Assembly: GCA_001632425.1 (NCBI GenBank) | Contig: KV425571.1 | Coordinates: forward strand, 25,460-89,459 | Reading direction: 5' to 3' | Source of the DNA: Neolentinus lepideus HHB14362 ss-1 | Lineage: Eukaryota; Basidiomycota; Agaricomycetes; Gloeophyllales; Gloeophyllaceae | Length of the DNA stretch: 64,000 nucleotides | Shown: piece after piece, positions 21,986 through 33,815 of the stretch | How positions within the stretch are numbered: position 1 is the first letter of the stretch | How the letters are laid out: every line of letters begins with the position of its first letter | Position numbers and translations under genes: made by a program | The notes under the pieces: generated by a model | Told to the model about the DNA's origin: nothing | Databases searched by the model: none | What the model saw: the letters and a program-made list of their open reading frames with translations, nothing else

Positions 21986-24244
21986 TCACGACCGCGCATA
22001 CCGACTCGCCTTCCGTATCCGCTCGCCATAATACCAGAAGACCCACGGCCTACAAAAACTCGATTAGCACAAGACTCGGAGATATATACACTGCAGGCAA
22101 CTCACGCCGGGCACCCGATCGCAATCGCCGCACACGCCAAAATCGTGTCCCCCTTCCCGAACCCGAGCGCGTTGTACATCGCCGGCGCGAACAGCGGGAA
22201 GCCGAACCCGGCCAGCGAGCGCAGACACGACACTGCTGCTAATGCTGTATATTCATAGACAGAAAGTTAGCAAGGAGAGACGGGAAAGACGCGGACGTAC
22301 CTGACGCGGCGTGCAGCGTGAAGGCGTCGATGACGTACGTCTGGATAGACTGGAAGTTCAGGATCTGGCCCGCGCCGATGAACGCGATGCCCTGCGCGTT
22401 GTCAGCGACATGATATTATCGAGTACGCGAGACGTGCACGTACAATGTCGGGCACGATCCAGTAGACATCCTTCCTCGCCGTCCATCCAGCGATGAACAG
22501 CCCAATCGGGAGAAAAATCGTACCAGGGACCATGGACGCTATCCCAAAAATAGCAGCTAAGAGACATGCAGGAGAGAGATGGTGATATGACGGTACGCAC
22601 GCAACCGATACTCCGGCCGCCCCTCGCCCCCATTGCGCTTCGTATAGTATGCGTATATCTTGTCCAAGCACCGCGCGTTGATCTGCGATGCCCCCGTGAG
22701 CCCGATGCCGAGCGCGATGTAGTGGAGGCCGGCGACGCCGACGCGCTCGCCGTAGACGCCTTCGAAGATCGACGGGATCGTGGTAAGGAACACTATCAGC
22801 AGACCTGGTTAGCTGGAGAGTGTGAGAAAGGGGGGATGGGGACGCACGGTACATCGTCCCGTATACAAAGGCCATGTAGACGCCGAGGAGCTGGATGATG
22901 GGTTCGCGCGCGAAGAGGACGAACGGGCGGCTGAGCGATTTCGCAAATATTTTCTTCCAGCTGGGGTTGTCTCCGTCAATGCGTGCTAGTAGAGAGAGGG
23001 GAGGTGGTGCCGTACTGTCTGTCCTCACTGTCAAAGGCCGTTCGGAAGTTGAGGCCCTTCTCGGCGTCCGCCTCTGCGCGCATGCGGGCGGCTTTGCGCT
23101 CGAGAAGGACGGGGGCAAAAGCTATGCGGTTCGCTCAGTGAGCTTAATTTGTGTGAATTACGAATAAATATGTGCGACGTACTTTCTTTCAAGTAAATCA
23201 TACCGAGCACCTGAATAATCGCGTCGGCGATTGTCGTGGACCAGAACTAAATACGTGAGTGAGCGTGCAGAGATTAAAAATGTGCTTGAGGATGCGTACC
23301 ACCCATCTCCACCTACTCCTCTGCGCAATCCACGCACCAGCTACCGGCCCAATCACCGGCCCTAGCAGCGGCGCGAGAGAGTACAGGGCAATTGCCTGGC
23401 CACGCTCGTGCACGGCCCAGAGGTCGCCGATGACGCCTCCACCGATAGACAGCGGCGCACTGCCGCCAAGGCCGGCAAGGAACCGGAAGCCAATGAGTTG
23501 GCCGGTGTTCTGGGCGAAGCCACAGCCGAGATTCCATACTATATGGGGGACGGGTGAGTGTGGGTGGACGAGGGAGGATAGGAGGACGTACCGAGATACC
23601 ATAAGTTTGAGAACTGAAGGACTCGCGAGCGGCCAAAGATTTCACTCATGGGGCCTAGGAACAGTGGTCCGATTGCTGGGATTGGGAGGGGGGATCAGTC
23701 GGAGCCAACTTGGTCGTTTAGGTGGAGGAAGTGCATACCATATGCTAAGACGAATATTGATACCGTCATGGCCTCGATGACTTGACTTGTAATACCAAAT
23801 CGAGAGGCAATCTGTGATGTTGCAGGCGCAACCATTGAAGATGAGACGGGGCTGATAAACGTGAACGCTGACACGATAAGCGTGGCGCCCCATTTGCGTT
23901 TATACGACCAACTTGAATGTACAAAATGTGTTAGTGAATAATTTGCAAAGTAAAGGGGGGTGTGCTCACTTTCTTGGATTCTGCGGATCATCCGGGCCCT
24001 CCCAATCAACGACCGTCAACTGCAAGTCTTCGTCGTTGCTTGCATCATGATCGGAACTGGTTGGAAGTAACGTCTTCGGACGAGGATCCTGTGGTTCCTT
24101 CTCCATGGGGACATCTGCTGGTGTCCCATTGAACGCCTCATTCACCTCATCCCTCAGTGTCACCGAGTCCGAGCGGGGATTGTCTATGTCGAGCGAGCTT
24201 GTGTTGTTTCTTCGCTTCGTGCCATCGCTAGTATTGTTGTTCAT
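21986..24244 (-). CDS. MFS transporter, DHA1 multidrug/polyamine type
   Basis: Twelve exons on the minus strand are 24244-23970, 23911-23739, 23675-23592, 23538-23300, 23246-23183, 23121-23029, 22985-22848, 22792-22601, 22556-22444, 22391-22301, 22244-22106 and 22049-21986. They join in phase to give 554 residues. A polar N-terminus ends in the family motif WEGPDDPQNPRNWSYKRKW. Membrane helices follow, with conserved stretches GPLFLGPMSEIFGRSRV (loop 2-3), LGCGFAQNTGQLIGFRFLAGL, GGGVIGDLW..HERGQAIALY, and GPVIGPVAGAWIAQRSRWRWVFW, the drug/proton antiporter motif C region. A cytosolic central loop (APVLLERKAARMRAEAD) and six more helices end in YGERIRKASRYARS. The protein would be a plasma-membrane proton antiporter for drugs or polyamines; the substrate is unknown. 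It is divergent from the mannitol-1-phosphate 5-dehydrogenase gene. An ATG at 24242-24244 is used; no nearer start is in frame. Confidence 0.93.
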
Positions 24245-25155
24245 AACAATCGTCAAAGTCGTGGGGGAAGAAACGGTTTATGGAACGCATGGGAGACATC
24301 TGTGGTGGTTATAGGGAATGTAGTGTGGCTGACTATCCAAGAATGACATGGCCGCTCTGCCGAGGGTCGTGCCGCGACAATCGGCTAGCACAAGACAAGC
24401 CGGCGGTAAGTTAATCACTTCCAAGTCAATCATTAGTAGTGTTTTCCTTTGGCGGATGTCGGTGGTGACCTCAGTCATGACGAGACTCGATAAACATCCG
24501 CACCAGCCCTGGCGCGGAAGCTTATGGAGTTGTGTTGTGTTACTAGCCTAGGTACGACGTCGAATCGTTGGAATCGCAGCGATGGCTATTTTGGGATCTC
24601 GGCACGCGCAAACAGCGAAAACTTCGGTCGTTCGGAGGCCTGTCCGGGCGGTACACAATTTCGATAGCCAGAGGTGCTGATTCAGCCCTCACCCCGACGG
24701 CTTAGTGAGACGAATTCCCCGTTTCCTCGGAGTGTCGAGAGTCGAGTCTGTGGACGGCCCCGAGCGTACACAGCGTCGAAAGTGCGACTAAGTTGTCGGT
24801 ATGTGACTAATCGTAACTCAGCTACTAACCCTTCGTACTGTCTCGACTATGGCTGCGGCAGATGCAAAGGTCCATACTATCCTCCGACGAATTTGCCTGT
24901 CTCCGTCTATTTCGACAAGCCAATTCATGTCTCGCCTTGGTCTCGCCACTGCACGCATCAAAAAGCCACGAGGTCCTCACCGCCACCAAATCGAGATCGA
25001 GAATAGCTCGCCTACGTCATCGCTGTCGCTGTCAATGTCCTCTCCACTAGTAATCTCGCTGTAATGCCGCCCAATAACATTCCATCTAAGGCGTCTCTCG
25101 TATATCGATAAGTGCTCTTTCCATCTCACCACCACCACCACCACCAATCACCGCC
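24245..25155. other. Divergent intergenic region with (CAC)n before the + gene
   Basis: This 911-bp region carries the promoters of the MFS gene (-) and the mannitol-1-phosphate 5-dehydrogenase gene (+). A short (CAC) microsatellite at about 25123-25146 lies just before the ATG at 25156 and would sit in the 5' UTR. No other gene is supported. Confidence 0.6.
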
Positions 25156-26370
25156 ATGCCACAGAAGAAAGCGATCCACTTTGGCGCGGGCAACATTGGA
25201 CGCGGGTTCATCGGCCCTCTGCTCGTGCAGTCCGGGTACCACGTCGTCTTCGCCGACGTCGACTCCCACATCATCGACGAGCTCAACACCAAGCACGCCT
25301 ATGAAGTACACATCCTCGACAACGGCACGGATGCCGTGAAAGAGAAGAAGGAGAGAAGGGAGTCGGTCGGCGAGGTGTCGGGGATACTGACGACGCATAT
25401 GGACGACGTGATCAAGGAGTTCGAGGACCCTCACGTGCAGATCGTCACGACGGCGGTGGGCCCGCCTGTCCTCGAGAAGATCGCGCCCGCCATCGCGAAA
25501 GGGCTTCAAGGGAGGCGGAGCACCAGCGGCGGCGTGCTCAACGTCATCGCATGCGAGAACATGGTCAACCAGACGAAGACGCTCAAGGACCTCGTCACGA
25601 GGCATCTGGAATCAGAGGATAGGGCGTGGGCGGAGGAGCACGTCGGCTGGGCGGACTGCTCCGTCGACCGCATCGTCCCGCCCGCGCAGGGCTTCGGTGA
25701 GAGCCACCCGCTCGACGTCGGCGTGGAGGACTTTTACGAGTGGGTCGTCGACGAGGACGCGCTGAAGCAGGATGGCGAGGCGCGGCTGCCCCTCACGGGC
25801 ATGAAGCTCACCAAAGACCTGGAGGGATACATCCACCGCAAGCTGTTCACGCTGAACTGCGGGCACGCGATCACCGCCTACCTCGGGTACCTGAAGGGCT
25901 ACAAGACCGTCGACCAAGCCATCAAAGATGCGCAGATCAGGGATATCGTGAAGGGCGCGCTGGAGGAGTCGGGGTACGCGCTGGTGAAGAAGCACGGGTT
26001 CAAGCAGGAGGAGCATGAGCAGTACATCCAGAAGACGCTCGCGCGGTTCGAGAACCCGAACCTCAAGGATGATGTGAGCCGCGTTGGAAGGCAGCCCCTC
26101 AGGAAGCTTGGGCGAGGGGATCGGTTGCTCGGCCCCGTGTACCTCGCGAAGGAGTACGGGATCCCAGTACCAGATTTGTTGAGGGGCGTCGCGGCGGCGT
26201 TCTTGTATGATGTAAAGGATGACCCGCAGAGTGTGGAGCTGCAAGAGAAGGTGAAGGTGAAGGGTGTGGGTGGTGCGGTGGAGGAGGTTACAGAGTTTGA
26301 GGTGGGAAGTGGTGAGAATGAGACGGTTGTGAAGAGCTATGAAGAACTGAAGAAGTGGAAGGCGGCGTAG
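25156..26370 (+). CDS. mpdA: Mannitol-1-phosphate 5-dehydrogenase
   Basis: A single exon encodes 404 residues. The NAD-binding Rossmann start AIHFGAGNIGRGFIGPLL is at residues 5-22. It is followed by VFADVD, VTTAVGPPVLEKIAP and NVIACENM. The polyol-dehydrogenase catalytic stretch RKLFTLNCGHAITAYLGYLKG contains the Lys, Asn and His expected for this family. The conserved C-terminal SRVGRQPLRKLGRGDRLLGP follows. The enzyme interconverts fructose 6-phosphate and mannitol 1-phosphate with NADH. It feeds the fungal mannitol pool used for storage and stress protection, and is cytosolic. The length is slightly above the usual 385-390 because of a Gly/Val/Glu-rich insertion near residues 355-385. It is intronless and GC-rich, unlike its multi-exon neighbours. 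The ATG follows a (CAC)n tract and ACCGCC context. Confidence 0.95.
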   Translation: MPQKKAIHFGAGNIGRGFIGPLLVQSGYHVVFADVDSHIIDELNTKHAYEVHILDNGTDAVKEKKERRESVGEVSGILTTHMDDVIKEFEDPHVQIVTTAVGPPVLEKIAPAIAKGLQGRRSTSGGVLNVIACENMVNQTKTLKDLVTRHLESEDRAWAEEHVGWADCSVDRIVPPAQGFGESHPLDVGVEDFYEWVVDEDALKQDGEARLPLTGMKLTKDLEGYIHRKLFTLNCGHAITAYLGYLKGYKTVDQAIKDAQIRDIVKGALEESGYALVKKHGFKQEEHEQYIQKTLARFENPNLKDDVSRVGRQPLRKLGRGDRLLGPVYLAKEYGIPVPDLLRGVAAAFLYDVKDDPQSVELQEKVKVKGVGGAVEEVTEFEVGSGENETVVKSYEELKKWKAA

Positions 26371-27111
26371 AGAGTCATGCGAGGAAGTGAGGGTTTGAAT
26401 AGCTAGATGGTGTAGAAGATTTGTCAGGGGAGAAGCTAGAAGTTTTGCTTTTGCGGGCTCATACGTGCATATCTGTAATTTCTGGTACTGTATTCCTATG
26501 TACGATAAACCCCGCGGATGTAACAAAGATACAGACAGTTCTTCGGAAGGGAGCCATCACTCAGTCTGCAGCTCGTCACTTTGACCAATGGCGCTTAACT
26601 GCCCGGTGTATACTTATCACATCCGAGTCGAGAACCACGGCCTCGTTACTACCCTTCTTGCCCACCTGATTGTCGAAATAGATTGTCTTGTGCCTCGTCC
26701 TCGAGCGTTAAATGCTTACAATGACGTAGATAACGATTGAGCAACAAGCGTGTTCACCACCTATGCTGCAATGTAGCCCGCTGTGACTGTGTTCAACCGA
26801 TGCGAGGAAGAGGAGGTAAAAGGAGGTAAACAGAGATCTGGACTGGGTAGGCGGTAGAAACGATTGAGCTTGTATCAGCGACGCACATGACGAGCTAGAT
26901 AAATGAAAGACGGTGTACAGTTGCGTTCGGCAAGCGTACTGTCATTTCAGCTTTAGTCATCACGTGAGTATGCACTTTATTGCTAGAGCTGTAACTGGGA
27001 GGAATATGCGTTTCCCTGATTTATCATGAAGATCGTTCAGAAGCGACGGGTACGAACATACGAGAAAGACTAGGTATCTAGTCAACAGTATTCTGTACAA
27101 CCGTATGTTAG
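26371..27111. other. Intergenic, no gene seen
   Basis: This is the 3' flank of the mannitol-1-phosphate 5-dehydrogenase gene and the 3' flank of the minus-strand F-box pseudogene. A small direct repeat, aaaaggaggtaaa, occurs near 26812-26832. Nothing else is supported. Confidence 0.5.
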
Positions 27112-28943
27112 CTAGGTCGAGCCACGGGTATACACAGCACCGACGGTACTGACCTCTGACTTATATACCTCTTCGTCCGAGTCCAGAATCACGGGCTCGC
27201 TGCTGCCGTTATTGGCCCTCCTAACCCACGTAGTGCAACTCGATCCCGCCCCGGGTCTGTCGATGTGCATCGTTTTCCTATGGTTGTCAATAATTACCTG
27301 CAGTTTCGGGCATACTTTCATCCAATCGCGAGCTATTAGTTGGCTAACACGCATATGTGCAGACCCCAAGAAGGGATCGCCTCCTGCCCATTCAAGCCGC
27401 TTGAGACAGGGGAAGCAAGAGAGAGATTCTATCCAATCCACTCCAGTCTACATCCACATGTCAGTCAAGCATAAGTAACGTTGCGTAATACGTTCTTACT
27501 GACCCGGGGAAAGTCGTAGTCCTCTTCAATGGATAACGACGTAATTTGTGGTGCCGCGACACCAAGCGTTGCAAGCTGTCGGGGCTGCATCCGTAGAGAA
27601 AAACTGATCGTCGTGATGCTGGGGTGAGCTGCAATGCCCTGCAGGAGCTGCTGCACCACTTCAGATTCATCCTCATCACTCCAAGTACCGGTCGCCGGTC
27701 CCTCGTCATCCACATCCGGATCGAGACCCACATACAGATCGAGACCCACATCCAACAGAGTCCTAAGATTTGCCATCGCACTGTGAGTCCTTAGCAGAGC
27801 AGTAGCCATACGGGAGGCACATTTAAGAGTATGAAGGTTCGGAAGAGCACCGGTGGGTAGGCTCAAGCTTTCCCACTCTATCGGCATGGGTGTGGGTATG
27901 GGTATGGGTGTTATCCGCATGAGCGAAAGTCGCAGCTCTTCGAGAGTCGGATGGAGACAGAGAAAACGAAACAAGCCCGAAGGATAATATTGGATCCATT
28001 TCAAGGAAAGGGTACGGAGTGCCCACCATCTGCCACCCTGTAGTAGCCAGTGGCATGACTCGGTGGAGTCAATGTGTAGATTCGCCTCCAAACGTAGGTG
28101 CTAGGTGACAATGATCATCAGATTATAGACTGTACATCAACGTAGGTCTTGAAATATTTGAAACGGTCGGCCAAAAAGACGATACATACCTGCAAGTCGG
28201 GGCTGGTCACGTTGAGCATCGGAAGCACTAACCTTGGCTCGACAGTGGGTCGGTGAGAATACAGTGTTAGGGTCGTCAAGCCTCTGAAGGACTGAAGCTA
28301 ATAGATAAAAATTGCTTTTCAACTCCACAGAACGGGCTAAAATATTTCCTTACTGAATTTGATGCTTCGATGCACGGCACGCGAGTGCCCAAGTCCATAA
28401 TGTGCAGGTCATGAACCGTGCCTAAGGAGTTGAGCGTAGTCCAGATATCGTTCCCACCCTGAAGTACAGGCGGTGGGCCACGAAACCAACGAAACCGAGA
28501 TAAATTCTCCATGCGCCTCAAGCCAAAACAAAATCATTTTCCCATTCACGGAGTAGCTCTATTCGAGGATAGTTGACCTTGCTCTCTTCCTCAATAGCGT
28601 CGATATACTCTTCCGGAACTCGCGGTTCCAGACTAAGAGTATCAGGATATGCAGAGGGTTTACTCCGGAGAATAGCCAGCGACCGGACCATGGAGGCATG
28701 CCGGTCATCCCGGCGACTAAGCCGCCTCCAAAGGGCGGGCATGTATAGGGGGGTTCAAATTTCGTGGTATTGAAGGTGCGATGAGGATACAATCAAGTAG
28801 ATATGTCTGCATGAGAGCCCAAAAGACAACAAATCCTTAATGCCAGAGGTGATTTTCTCGATTGTCTCTGTGGGGAGTTGAATAATGGGCGTGGTTAGGG
28901 CAGAATATCGTGCGAGCACAGATCTGCTGGACTCAGACATCAG
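27112..28943 (-). pseudogene. F-box/LRR-like pseudogene, copy E
   Basis: On the minus strand the family order is clear: F-box LPTETIEKITSG / DLLSFGLSCRHIYLIVSSSHLQYHEI, then LWRRLSRRDDRHASMVRSLAIL, RRMENLSRFRWFRGPP, an LRR-like third exon (LRTLSLKWIQYYPSGLFRFL, LPNLHTLKCASRM) and the C-terminal WIESLSCFPCLKRLEWAG domain ending at 27112. Two lesions inactivate it. A TGA at 28757-28755 stands where paralogues have CGA (DIRxPL). One missing base near 28520 turns the expected A-L-R-R-M into A-stop. The third exon also carries a (gggtat)n expansion encoding IPIPTPMP. Start at 28943 is by analogy. Confidence 0.8.
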
Positions 28944-29020
28944 ACAGTCGAGGCGAAAGCACACAGTGGATAGGAGAGGATGGAACAGAGATGTGAGAGT
29001 ACTCATGTAACTACGCGTTA

Positions 29021-29213
29021 CATCAGGAAAATGTCATCCGGGCTTAGCGGTCTTTCCCGGTCTTAGGACACCTTATTTAAGAGAAATTAAGCCAAGTCCC
29101 GGCGCCTAAAGTGCCGAAAGGTGGCAGAAGATGCCCGAAAGTCCGTTTAAGACACCTTTAAGTCCCCTAAGGAAATTTAAGCCAAGTCCCTTCGGCCTGA
29201 CATTTTCCTGATG
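29021..29213. mobile_element. Short inverted-repeat element (MITE-like), 193 bp
   Basis: A perfect 16-bp inverted repeat, CATCAGGAAAATGTCA at 29021-29036 and its complement at 29198-29213, bounds the element. Inside are two diverged direct copies of a roughly 45-bp block (…ttaag…taagccaagtccc). There is no coding capacity. A target-site duplication is not clear: the flanks read tta and cta. It sits about 80 bp upstream of the start of F-box pseudogene E. Confidence 0.7.
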
Positions 29214-30605
29214 CTATTTGTACATGTTGTCGCAGTGGCATCGTTTTCGACAAATCGGTTAGCTCCGGCTTTGGAGCGTATCCCGGTTTTCTCTGCAATG
29301 GACTTCGAAGAATAGATTCTACTGACACCGGCCCATTTGTCTTCACTATTTGATTTTCAGAAATTTCATGTCATTACTATGTCCACAGTATATATGTAAT
29401 GCCCGAACTCTAACAAGACTGGATGAAAAACACTTAAGTCTCTTTGAGATGCAACCGCCACACTTAAGAAGAGAGGCTGTCGCAAGGTACCCAAATGCGC
29501 AGGCGTTTCTTCAGTTCAGACAAGGTCATAGACTTGCGGGCACGTCTCATCAATGAGGCCGAGTAAGCGAGCAACAGATCTCATAGGCCACACAAATGCA
29601 TCTAACATCATGAATCTGCAAGCCTCCTCTAGTATGTCTACCCGTGTTCGTACCAGGGATAACATGATAGCCGTTGACATAAAACCGAGATTTGGATTCC
29701 TGACGCCTTGACCATCTTGGGGCGGCGAGAATTTGTTTATGGCGCCAAGATATTAATTGGGAGCACCACCTCTGCTATCGATTCGCGCCCGGGAGAATAT
29801 AGGTTACAGCTGGACAATAAGACGAGGACGTCGCGGCGATTCTTGAACAACCGGCGAGATAAATACCGGAGCAGGAGCGAATGCAGTGCGCAGCGTGGAC
29901 TTCTCACATCCGTGTTGACAACTTGACATCCATGAGAAGTCAATACTGAGGTGCAGAGACGTAATCGCGGCTTTGCTTGGAGTTCTTGGAGTCTAAGCGA
30001 AGAGAAGACTATACGCGGCTAGCTCAAAGGAAGAAGACCATTGTTGGATGGGCGGTGTCTAGTTGGGCGGGAGATTGAATCATAGATAGATGCGAGAACT
30101 GGTGACTGGGTCAATTGAATGGATGACACAGGCAGTGATAATCGTGGTGAGATGTGTGCGTCAGAAAGAGTTGATGAAGAAAGAACCTGGAAGAACATCT
30201 CAGAAGCACCGAAGCCGGTCTGTAGACACACAACGCCTTCAATAGCAAATGTCATTCGAGCTCGCGCTGGACGTATTTGCCATTGTGAGTCATCGCTCCG
30301 ACTAATCGCGCTAGGGAAAGAATTGTGGATAGGTCAGCGCTGAGCCCCATCTGTCACTGACTGGAACGTATCAGCAGCATTGCCAACACGAAGATGAGAA
30401 CATATAGAGGAGCCACAGATTGTCAGCAATAACACGTATCACCGACATATTACGGATTGCGCGAGGTACGTATGAGGGAACGCCTCGCAGATTGCCAGAG
30501 ACGTGCGGGTGATCCTCGGACGCGCTGAGGCAATGACATTGATCTACCCACCGGAGTGGACATGACGAAGGGGAGGGACATTCCTATACCGGTGAAGCCA
30601 AGGCG
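29214..30605. other. Intergenic, no gene seen
   Basis: Only short unrelated frames occur. No family resemblance, splice-consistent gene or repeat is recognised in this 1.4-kb stretch. Confidence 0.4.
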
Positions 30606-30655
30606 CTGAAGACGGAGGACGCACCCCACCACCCAGGTGCGTCCTCCATCTTCAG
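30606..30655. repeat. Long hairpin: 20-bp stem, 10-nt loop
   Basis: The left arm at 30606-30625 (ctgaagacggaggacgcacc) and right arm at 30636-30655 are complementary at 19 of 20 positions, with a C-rich loop. This could be an RNA hairpin, the centre of a small inverted duplication or the remnant of a palindromic element. No gene overlaps it. Confidence 0.7.
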
Positions 30656-30955
30656 AGATGGGGCACGCGAGAAGCATTTTGGTTCCGACGAGAAGGGCCG
30701 GCCTGTACCGCGGTACTTGGTCTAGGTGTCACAAGACTCAGAACGCCGTAGGTTATACATAGACTCCCAAAGCGATATATATAACACTGATGGTCGTTTT
30801 TATATATCACGACGACTCGGAGGTGATCGATTATTAGTTGTCTAGTTCCGTTATTTCAGGCAGAGGAACGCAGCTACCTAGGCGGAGACCCTCAGTGGTT
30901 TCGGCGATTACGAGTAAAGAGTGTGCTTAGTCCGTGTTGGTCCCATGGATATCCG

Positions 30956-31290
30956 AATTTTTATAGGGCGGTAACGGACCCAAAGTACCCATACGTCGTG
31001 AAAGGCAAGTCAAGCTGGCAATACGGAGCACCGGTCTGAATGTTTACGAGCTTGGGTGAATAGCCGGCGTGTGTGTGGCGGTAAGGCGGTACATGAGATA
31101 GGTAGTTGGGGTATGTGGACCATGTGCAGGTGCCGATGGGAGTTCCTTGTGTACCTGGACGCTGACAGTCGCGGTATTCAAGCTTGAGCCGGGCGTCTGC
31201 AGAATAGTTCTCCGGGCACCCCAGATAGTAGGAGAAGACCAGAAGGGACCGCGATAGGAAAGTCAAAAGGACAAGCGCCAACGGACGTAA
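30956..31290 (-). other. Possible coding remnant, secreted-like
   Basis: A minus-strand frame of about 106 codons without an ATG start begins with a hydrophobic stretch (LALVLLTFLSRSLLVFSYYLG). It continues with a Cys/Tyr/Pro-rich part (CPENYSADARLKLEYRDC, GTCTWSTYPNYLS, GAPYCQLDLPF) that looks more protein-like than its surroundings. It could be the last exon of a small secreted protein or chance. No upstream exon was found. Confidence 0.2.
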
Positions 31291-31733
31291 AGTTGGACCG
31301 TCGCTGGAAATGGCTGTCCGTGGGCCTCGTATGTGGTATGAGCAAACATTTCAGCCTCTGTTGGACTGAATCAGGATCAAGATGGGATGATGAGATGCCT
31401 ACCAAAACGTTTCGCCGCTATTGTGTATTCGAGGGAATGCTCGGATACAAATACTTAAGGTATGAAGAAGTCCGCATTGGCCGTATCGATATCCTTGGTC
31501 GTAGGCGCGCAGGAGAATCTTTGGTGGAAGTTACCACAGGGTTGCACCGGGACTGCTGTTTGAGGGGGTCCGGCCACGTGGGGCAATAAAGTGTGGGAAA
31601 GGGCAACGCATCGGGTGTCCACCGACCACACCGTCTCGTCTCCCACAAAATTACAACTGACCCAACTCTCACCCCGCGTCAACTGCTTTTCTACCTCCCC
31701 CCACCCCGCGACACGTAGCCCCCTGCCGCGACC

Positions 31734-33815
31734 ATGCCCTTCCTCGCCCCCAACCTCATCCGAAACATGCAGCCTGCAGAACAACGTGTACAAAAGATGC
31801 GCTCTCGCCTGCGCAAGGCATGGAGAGCCATCACGAGGAAGCCCCCAGCGATTGACAACATAAGGTGAGAATGTTCGCTTAGTCTTCTGTGTCTGTTATC
31901 TTGCCGTCACCTGCCTGGCGGAGGAGAGGAGGGGGCTTGGCTCGTGCGGCTTTGCCCGGTGACCCGTGCAGGAAGCGCTATATGCCGATAGGAGTGCGCG
32001 GCGGAGGTTCGCGTTCTCTCCGACATAGCACTTTCAAAAGGCCTGGAGTGCCACTTTCTCGAATTTCCTCACTTCCCCTCTCCTGTTCTCACCCTTTCTC
32101 GGTCGCGAGGCAACACTTTTCGTCTTGCTACAAATGTCTCAGCGACTATTAGACGGCAAATATGTGTTCAAACAGCGACCAGCAAGAGCGTCGGATGTGG
32201 AGGTGATTGGGGCAGACCTGAGATCGGGACATGGAGGAATATTTACTGGGACACCCGACAGGAGGACTTGTCCTCTTTTCTCGTTTCCTTGCGCTTCTTG
32301 CAAAAGGAAGCGCAATGAAACAAGATGCGCTCCTGGATCGTGATCCACTTGCGACGTTACTCAATCCTTTGTATGGTTGTTCTCTGAATCTCGTGCTGAC
32401 CCGTCCCCAGACGATCCATCTCCCGCGCTTCCCCCCGCGAAAGTAACTCCCTCGGCGCACACCGCCTCCCACCCGAGATATGGCTCCTCATCCTTCGTGA
32501 AGCCACGATCCCTACCTACGACCCGCTCGATACGTCGCAAGAGCTCTCTTTCCTCGATTCGCCCGCGCTTCGCCAAGCCGACTACCGCACGTGCATGCAC
32601 ATCAAACGCGACATTTCCCTCGTGTCGCGGTCCTGGCACGCCATGTCCCTTTCGCTGCTGTATGAGTTCGTTTGGGTCAGTCGTGCAGCGCAGGCCAAGG
32701 CGCTAGCACACACGCTCTTATTGCAGGAGGTTACGACGGGGGATACGTGTGGGAGGTTCATTAGGCGGCTTCATATTCAGACGAGCGTCCTCGAGCGGTG
32801 TCCTCCCGCGGATCTTAGGACGATCGTCAGCTACGCACCGCAGCTGATAATTTTTACGGACCACCAGAGCATACAGAGAAACCGTTACGAGGAGCCGGAT
32901 CCGAAGTGCTCGCCGGAGAAGATATGCTCGCTGCTAGCGCACCCGAATAACAAGCTGAGGCGCCTTTCATGGACAACGTACGACGACACGCCGTTCCATC
33001 TCGACATGTCGCCGCTCCTCTCACACCCGACGGTGCACCTTGAATATCTCGAGCTGTCGTCATGTTCTCCTAATTTCTCTGCCATTCTTCCGCAAGCAGT
33101 TCGCTCCGTCTCGATCCCTAACCTACGCTCGCTAAAGGTTAGTCTGGACAACGTCACGTTTGCTGTGTTGGCCAAGTGGGAGATGCCTCTCCTCACGAAC
33201 CTGTCTGTTGTCTCAGCCGACTACTCGTACGCCGGCCCTGGTTTCGCGGCCTTCTTCGAGCAACATGGCCACAAGATCCGCCAGCTCGAGCTCGGGCACT
33301 CTTCAGCTCTCGTCGAGGAGTACGTGCTAGCTAGACCCCATCACGCGACGAGCCACCATCCTATCAGGCTGGCGGACTGGTGTCCGAATCTGCGCGAGTT
33401 TATCTGCTCGGCGGACGCTGAGTGGCATTGGCAGACGCCCGACTGGATCGCGCCGCACGTCCTCCTGCCCACGCACCCGACGCTCGAGTTCATCGGTATT
33501 CGAGACTTTGACACGCGACTGAAGAACGACGCGGCGCTGCCGTGGGCGACGTCGACCAGTGACGACGCGCCGTTCTTCCCGCTGCTTGAGCAGATGGGCT
33601 CGTTGCTATGGAAAGAGGCGTTCCCGCGACTGCGGTATGTGCGGGATTTGAGCGAGGAGAGCCATCGCATGCGGGTGCACCACCCCGAGAACCGCGTCGT
33701 GAGCTTCTGGGCGAAGGTAATCAAGCGGTGTAGTGTGCGCGGGGTGTGGCTGGAGGATTACATGGGCGTGAATATTACATTAAGGACACTTAAGCGGGCG
33801 AGTCTCAATCTTTAA
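31734..33815 (+). CDS. F-box protein, separate subfamily
   Basis: The proposed exons 31734-31864 and 32411-33815 join in phase to give 511 residues. A basic N-terminus (RSRLRKAWRAITRKPP) is followed by HRLPPEIWLLILREATI, a short acidic/Pro part and KRDISLVSRSWHAMSLSLLYEFVWV. Together these form the F-box typical of many Agaricomycete proteins. The rest contains spaced leucine repeats (LRRLSWTTYDD, LEYLELSSC, NLRSLKV, LTNLSVV) and ends KVIKRCSVRGVWLEDYMGVN. It probably acts as an SCF substrate receptor. The 546-bp intron is unusually long for this window, and an upstream exon could be misjudged. If it is wrong, the protein could start at ATG 32595 but would lose the F-box core. Confidence 0.75.

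Noticed and set aside
25612..26526. A 304-codon minus-strand open frame opposite the mannitol-1-phosphate 5-dehydrogenase gene
   Set aside because: It is the antisense shadow of a GC-rich coding sequence with strong codon bias. It has Leu/Arg-rich content and no family features.
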